Part shown: piece after piece, positions 62,801 through 64,000 of the stretch
Layout: every line of letters begins with the position of its first letter
Position numbering within the stretch: the first letter of the stretch is position 1
DNA from: Sulfitobacter alexandrii
GTDB taxonomy: Bacteria > Pseudomonadota > Alphaproteobacteria > Rhodobacterales > Rhodobacteraceae
Direction: 5' to 3'
NCBI RefSeq assembly: GCF_001886735.1
Contig: NZ_CP018076.1
Coordinates: 1,302,001-1,366,000, forward strand
Length of the DNA: 64,000 bases
Made by a program: the position numbers and the translations under genes
Notes under the pieces: model-generated
Told to the model about the DNA's origin: nothing
The model's database searches: none
Seen by the model: the letters and a program-made list of their open reading frames with translations, nothing else

Positions 62801-63700
62801 ATGCGAATTCTTTTCACCGGAGGGGCGGGCAAGGCGGGGCGTCATGTCGTCCCCTATCTGCTGGCGCAGGGGCACCAGATTCTGAACGTCGATCTTGAAC
62901 CGCTCGATCATGAAGGTGTCGACAACCGCATCGCCGACCTGACGGACGCGGGACAGGTGTTCGACGTCATGCAGAACTATGCCAACCTGTCCGAGCTCGA
63001 ACCGGGCGGCGGCACGCCGGCGTTCGATGCGGTGGTGCACTTCGCCGCCATTCCGCGCATCCTGATCCGGCCCGACAACGAAACCTTCCGCAACAACACG
63101 TTGAGCACCTACAACGTCATCGATGCGGCGGTGCGCAATCGCATCCCCAAGATCATCTTCGCATCCTCCGAAACCACCTACGGAATCTGCTTTGCCGACG
63201 GCGGTCGCACGCCGGAGTATCTGCCGGTCGACGAAGAACACCCCACGGTGCCGGAAGACAGCTATGCCATGTCCAAGGTCTGCTGCGAGGCGATGGCGCG
63301 CAGCTTTCAGGCGCGATCGGGGGCGAACATCTATGGCCTGCGGATCAACAACGTGATCGAGCCGCATGAATACGAAACGCTTTTTCCCGGCTTCATCGCC
63401 AATCCGGAACAGCGTGAACGGAACCTGTTCGCCTATATCGACGCGCGCGATCTTGGCCGCATGGTGGAATGCTGCCTGCGCACCGACGGTCTGGGATACG
63501 AGGTGTTCAATGTCGCGAATGCCGAGCATTCCGTCGATCTGCCCACGCAGGAACTCATCTCGAGATTCTACGCCGACGTGCCGATCAGGCGCGACATGGG
63601 GCGCGAGGAGACGTTCTACAGCATCGAGAAGGCGCGCGAGATGGTGGGGTTCGAGCCGGCCTACCGATGGCGTGATCTTGTTGATCTGTCGGCGGTTTGA
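62801..63700 (+). CDS. NAD-dependent epimerase/dehydratase family protein
   Basis: A 299-residue extended short-chain dehydrogenase. The N-terminal Rossmann motif is RILFTGGAGKAGRHVVPYL, the Asp for NAD is in NVDLEPLDH, and the catalytic pair is SYAMSKVCCE (Tyr, Lys) with Ser in FASSETTYGI. The C-terminal half is typical of sugar nucleotide epimerases, but a long insert (NLSELEPGGGTPAFDAVVHF) and no pathway neighbours leave the substrate open. The start at 62801 has AGGAG in front. It lies 53 bases after the ABC membrane gene. Confidence 0.87.
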   Translation: MRILFTGGAGKAGRHVVPYLLAQGHQILNVDLEPLDHEGVDNRIADLTDAGQVFDVMQNYANLSELEPGGGTPAFDAVVHFAAIPRILIRPDNETFRNNTLSTYNVIDAAVRNRIPKIIFASSETTYGICFADGGRTPEYLPVDEEHPTVPEDSYAMSKVCCEAMARSFQARSGANIYGLRINNVIEPHEYETLFPGFIANPEQRERNLFAYIDARDLGRMVECCLRTDGLGYEVFNVANAEHSVDLPTQELISRFYADVPIRRDMGREETFYSIEKAREMVGFEPAYRWRDLVDLSAV

Positions 63701-63760
63701 CCGGCGCGAGGGCGCCGGCGCCTGCGTCAGTTTCACGCCGCCAAAAACATGGGGCTTCGG

Positions 63761-63789
63761 TTGACCCTGTCGGGACGTCGGAGTAAACC
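63761..63789 (+). promoter_or_regulatory. Candidate sigma-70 promoter of the nuo operon
   Basis: TTGACC (63761-63766), a 17-base spacer and TAAACC (63784-63789) lie about 70 bases before the nuoA start, in the gap after the epimerase gene. Confidence 0.4.
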
Positions 63790-63857
63790 CGAAACCGAGC
63801 CATGACTGGCCCGAGCGCCTTGGCGCACCGTGCCCAGCACCATAAAGGAGCCTCCCC

Positions 63858-64000
63858 TTGGACGACATGCTGCGGGAATATCTGCCCATCCTCGTTTTTC
63901 TGGCGGTGGCCATCGGATTCGGCGTGATCCTGATCCTCGCCGCCGTCGTCATTGCCGTGCGCAATCCCGACCCCGAAAAGGTGTCGGCCTACGAGTGCGG
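63858..64000 (+). CDS. nuoA: NADH-quinone oxidoreductase subunit A, 5' part
   Basis: 47 residues of NuoA are visible before the window edge, beginning with a TTG at 63858 and reading [20 protein letters not shown], a first membrane helix. [14 protein letters not shown], the invariant loop with its Cys, follows. AAAGGAG ends 7 bases before the TTG; the in-frame ATG at 63867 is too far from it, so TTG is preferred. NuoA is a small membrane subunit of complex I, and it normally heads the nuo operon, which would continue beyond the window. Confidence 0.93.
   Translation, partial: MDDMLREYLPILVFLAVAIGFGVILILAAVVIAVRNPDPEKVSAYEC

Overview
The window is high-GC, densely coded chromosomal DNA from an alphaproteobacterium, most likely a member of the Rhodobacteraceae (Roseobacter group). 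This rests on the gene content: CobS/CobT cobaltochelatase, a fused PntA, DUF3422, a BolA/J-domain/DUF4177 cluster, and a leucine-catabolism operon running up to nuoA. It also rests on GC-rich third codon positions, which create long antisense ORFs opposite most real genes. I saw no rRNA, tRNA, CRISPR array, prophage or intact insertion sequence.

Layout. 1-1.4 kb: the 5' end of a DabB-type (NuoL-like) proton-channel gene, divergent from an NhaR-like LysR regulator with a 19-bp palindrome between them. 1.4-9 kb: DUF427, aminopeptidase P, cobT and cobS on the minus strand. cobT and cobS are separated by two plus-strand genes for secreted proteins, one with a PRC barrel and a 4 x 39-bp repeat. 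9-21 kb: housekeeping genes (TPR protein, J-domain protein, BolA, DUF4177, hot-dog thioesterase, gatB, an SLT lytic transglycosylase, a short-chain dehydrogenase coupled to pepN). 21-25 kb: two small proteins, malate synthase G, a GlcG-like protein and a class I glutamine amidotransferase. 25-31 kb: a decayed REP-associated transposase-like gene, pntAB and a DUF3422 gene. 31-42 kb: a peptide/acyl-amino-acid uptake and hydrolysis locus (ABC importer on two divergent transcripts, ArgE-type deacetylase, FAD oxidoreductase, two tandem M20 amidohydrolases). 42-51 kb: GT4 glycosyltransferase and waaA, moaA, a lipoprotein, a DNA alkylation repair protein, a flavin-type oxidase, glmU-glmS and gph. 51.2-52.5 kb: a DegT-family aminotransferase gene in two frames. 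53-61.7 kb: the complete leucine/isovalerate (liu) pathway with five small unrelated genes interleaved. 61.8-64 kb: an ABC transmembrane protein without an ATPase domain, an epimerase-like protein, and the start of nuoA.

How the genes work together. The liu genes take isovaleryl-CoA to acetyl-CoA and acetoacetate. Malate synthase and PntAB link to acetyl-CoA assimilation and NADPH supply. The peptide locus would import and deacylate amino-acid derivatives. GlmU/GlmS and WaaA feed the cell envelope.

Most notable. (i) The DegT gene is split at a G6 tract that forms a canonical -1 slippery heptamer (G GGG GGC). A stop codon and a 7-9 bp stem-loop follow at the usual spacing, and a -1 slip restores exactly the family's GEGG motif. 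A homopolymer sequencing error or a real mutation is the main alternative. (ii) Three correctly oriented GGAAC-N16/17-CGTT elements of the alphaproteobacterial general-stress sigma factor (EcfG) lie just upstream of a small secreted protein, a small membrane protein and a GSP26-like protein. (iii) The REP-associated transposase-like protein has lost both the first His of its HUH motif and the expected tyrosine. All functions are inferred from sequence reading alone; no search was run.
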